From Clostridia bacterium (GTDB taxonomy: Bacteria; Bacillota; Clostridia; Christensenellales; Aristaeellaceae), in contig JAFXVJ010000028.1 in NCBI GenBank assembly GCA_017524615.1, positions 35,222-99,221 of the forward strand: 64,000 nucleotides of DNA, in the 5' to 3' direction. Each line of letters begins with the position of its first letter. The first letter of the stretch is position 1. The notes under the pieces were generated by a model, which worked only from the letters and a program-made list of their open reading frames with translations, was not told where the DNA came from and searched no databases. Shown piece by piece: positions 63,285-64,000 of this stretch. The position numbers were made by a program, and so were the translations under genes.

Positions 63285-64000
63285 ATGTTATTGGCATTGG
63301 ATCAGTTTACCCCCCGGCTGGATTCCCTGCGCGCCCAGCTCAAGGAAATCGCCGGCGGGCTGCATTTGGACGATATGGAAAGAGAACTGCAGGAGCTGCA
63401 CGAAGAAATGAACGCCGACGGCTTCTGGGACAATCTGGAGCGGTCCACCCACGTGAACCGCCGCATTTCCAATCTGGAAGGACGCATCAAGCACTACCAT
63501 TCCCTGCTCAGCGGCTGCGACGATGTGGAAACCATGATCGAGCTGGCCAACGAGGAAAACGACGAAAGCATGGTGGAAGAAATCTCCGCCGAATTGGAGC
63601 GCCTGGAGAAGGAAACCGAGGCTTTGTCCCTGGAAACCCTCATGCGCGGCAAGTATGACGACCGGGACGCGGTGCTCTCCCTCCACGCCGGCGCCGGCGG
63701 CACCGAGGCCCAGGACTGGACCAGCATGCTCTACCGCATGTACACCCGTTACTGCGAACGCATGGGCTTCACCGTGAAGCTCCTGGACCTGCTGGATGGA
63801 GATGAGGCGGGCATCAAGTCCGTCACCTTCGAGGTCAGCGGCGATCACGCCTACGGCTATCTGCGCGGCGAAAAGGGCGTGCACCGGCTGGTGCGCATTT
63901 CGCCCTTCGACGCCAACGCCCGGCGGCACACCTCCTTCGCCTCCCTGGACGTGGCCCCCATGCTGGAGGACGACGACAGCGAGATCGAAATCGACATGAA
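63285..64000 (+). CDS. prfB: Peptide chain release factor 2, partial, no programmed frameshift
   Basis: The first 238 codons of RF2 are present; the gene runs off the window. It has EEMNADGFWDN, LSLHAGAGGTEAQDWTSMLYRMYTRYCE and the UGA/UAA-reading motif Ser-Pro-Phe in LVRISPFDANARRHTS. The start at 63285 is set by AAGGAGAG at 63271; ATG at 63279 is too close. Around codon 25-30 the frame is continuous (GGCTGCATTTGGACGAT), so the CTT-TGA slippage site used for autoregulation in many bacteria is absent. Confidence 0.95.
   Translation, partial: MLLALDQFTPRLDSLRAQLKEIAGGLHLDDMERELQELHEEMNADGFWDNLERSTHVNRRISNLEGRIKHYHSLLSGCDDVETMIELANEENDESMVEEISAELERLEKETEALSLETLMRGKYDDRDAVLSLHAGAGGTEAQDWTSMLYRMYTRYCERMGFTVKLLDLLDGDEAGIKSVTFEVSGDHAYGYLRGEKGVHRLVRISPFDANARRHTSFASLDVAPMLEDDDSEIEIDM

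Overview
The window is high-GC DNA with Gram-positive signals: AGGAGG-type ribosome sites, TTGACA/TATAAT promoters with many extended -10 elements, and Firmicutes sporulation genes (yabP, yabQ, a YhcN/YlaJ-type lipoprotein, a CotH-type kinase). It most likely comes from a GC-rich clostridial, probably gut-associated, anaerobe. Something near Christensenellales is a guess from gene content only. No rRNA, tRNA, CRISPR array or transposase gene was recognised.

Layout. 1-5.4 kb: arabinan degradation (intracellular GH51, a collapsed GH43 pseudogene, secreted GH51) beside a secreted metallo-beta-lactamase-fold protein; another GH43 lies at 12.9-14.2 kb. 5.5-7.4 kb: a phosphodiester glycosidase/Lgt-like pair, repeated as paralogues at 57.3-59.3 kb. 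7.6-11 kb: rpmE, DUF1385, prmC, prfA. 11.1-16.6 kb: surface proteins (BspA-type LRR, membrane-anchored Ala-rich coiled coil). 17.2-18.1 kb: yabP-yabQ plus a small membrane protein. 18.3-24.8 kb: TPM protein, zinc-ribbon protein (amber-interrupted), VTC polyphosphate polymerase, DUF4956 and CotH kinase. 24.9-28.4 kb: small envelope proteins around a 79-bp tandem repeat. 28.5-33.1 kb: alpha-hydroxyacid oxidase-like enzyme, a 441-bp multi-hairpin element, purR, a lower-GC accessory island, Mrp ATPase. 33.2-42.7 kb: AGE-family epimerase, PhoBR-like two-component system divergent from a Na/Pi transporter, Cys-rich Feo protein with fused FeoA-FeoB, and a cell-wall protein. 44-50.7 kb: surE operon (one gene broken by TGA), nucleoside kinase, sporulation lipoprotein. 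50.9-53.8 kb: DeoR regulator and a fused phosphopentomutase-purine nucleoside phosphorylase. 53.9-57.2 kb: P-loop kinase, flavin reductase, scpB, scpA, site-2 protease. 59.5-64 kb: secA, a secreted protein and the start of prfB.

Systems. Arabinose release (GH51/GH43), nucleoside salvage (DeoB-PNP), phosphate (PhoBR, Na/Pi, VTC polyphosphate) and iron (Feo) each form coherent modules. The most unusual items are the duplicated glycosidase plus catalytically altered Lgt-like pair, the DeoB-PNP fusion, the CotH/VTC/DUF4956 cluster, the nested-palindrome element near 29.7 kb, two copies of a TIR-bearing MITE, a family of palindromic intergenic repeats, and three broken genes, two of them by single nonsense codons that fit C-to-T changes.
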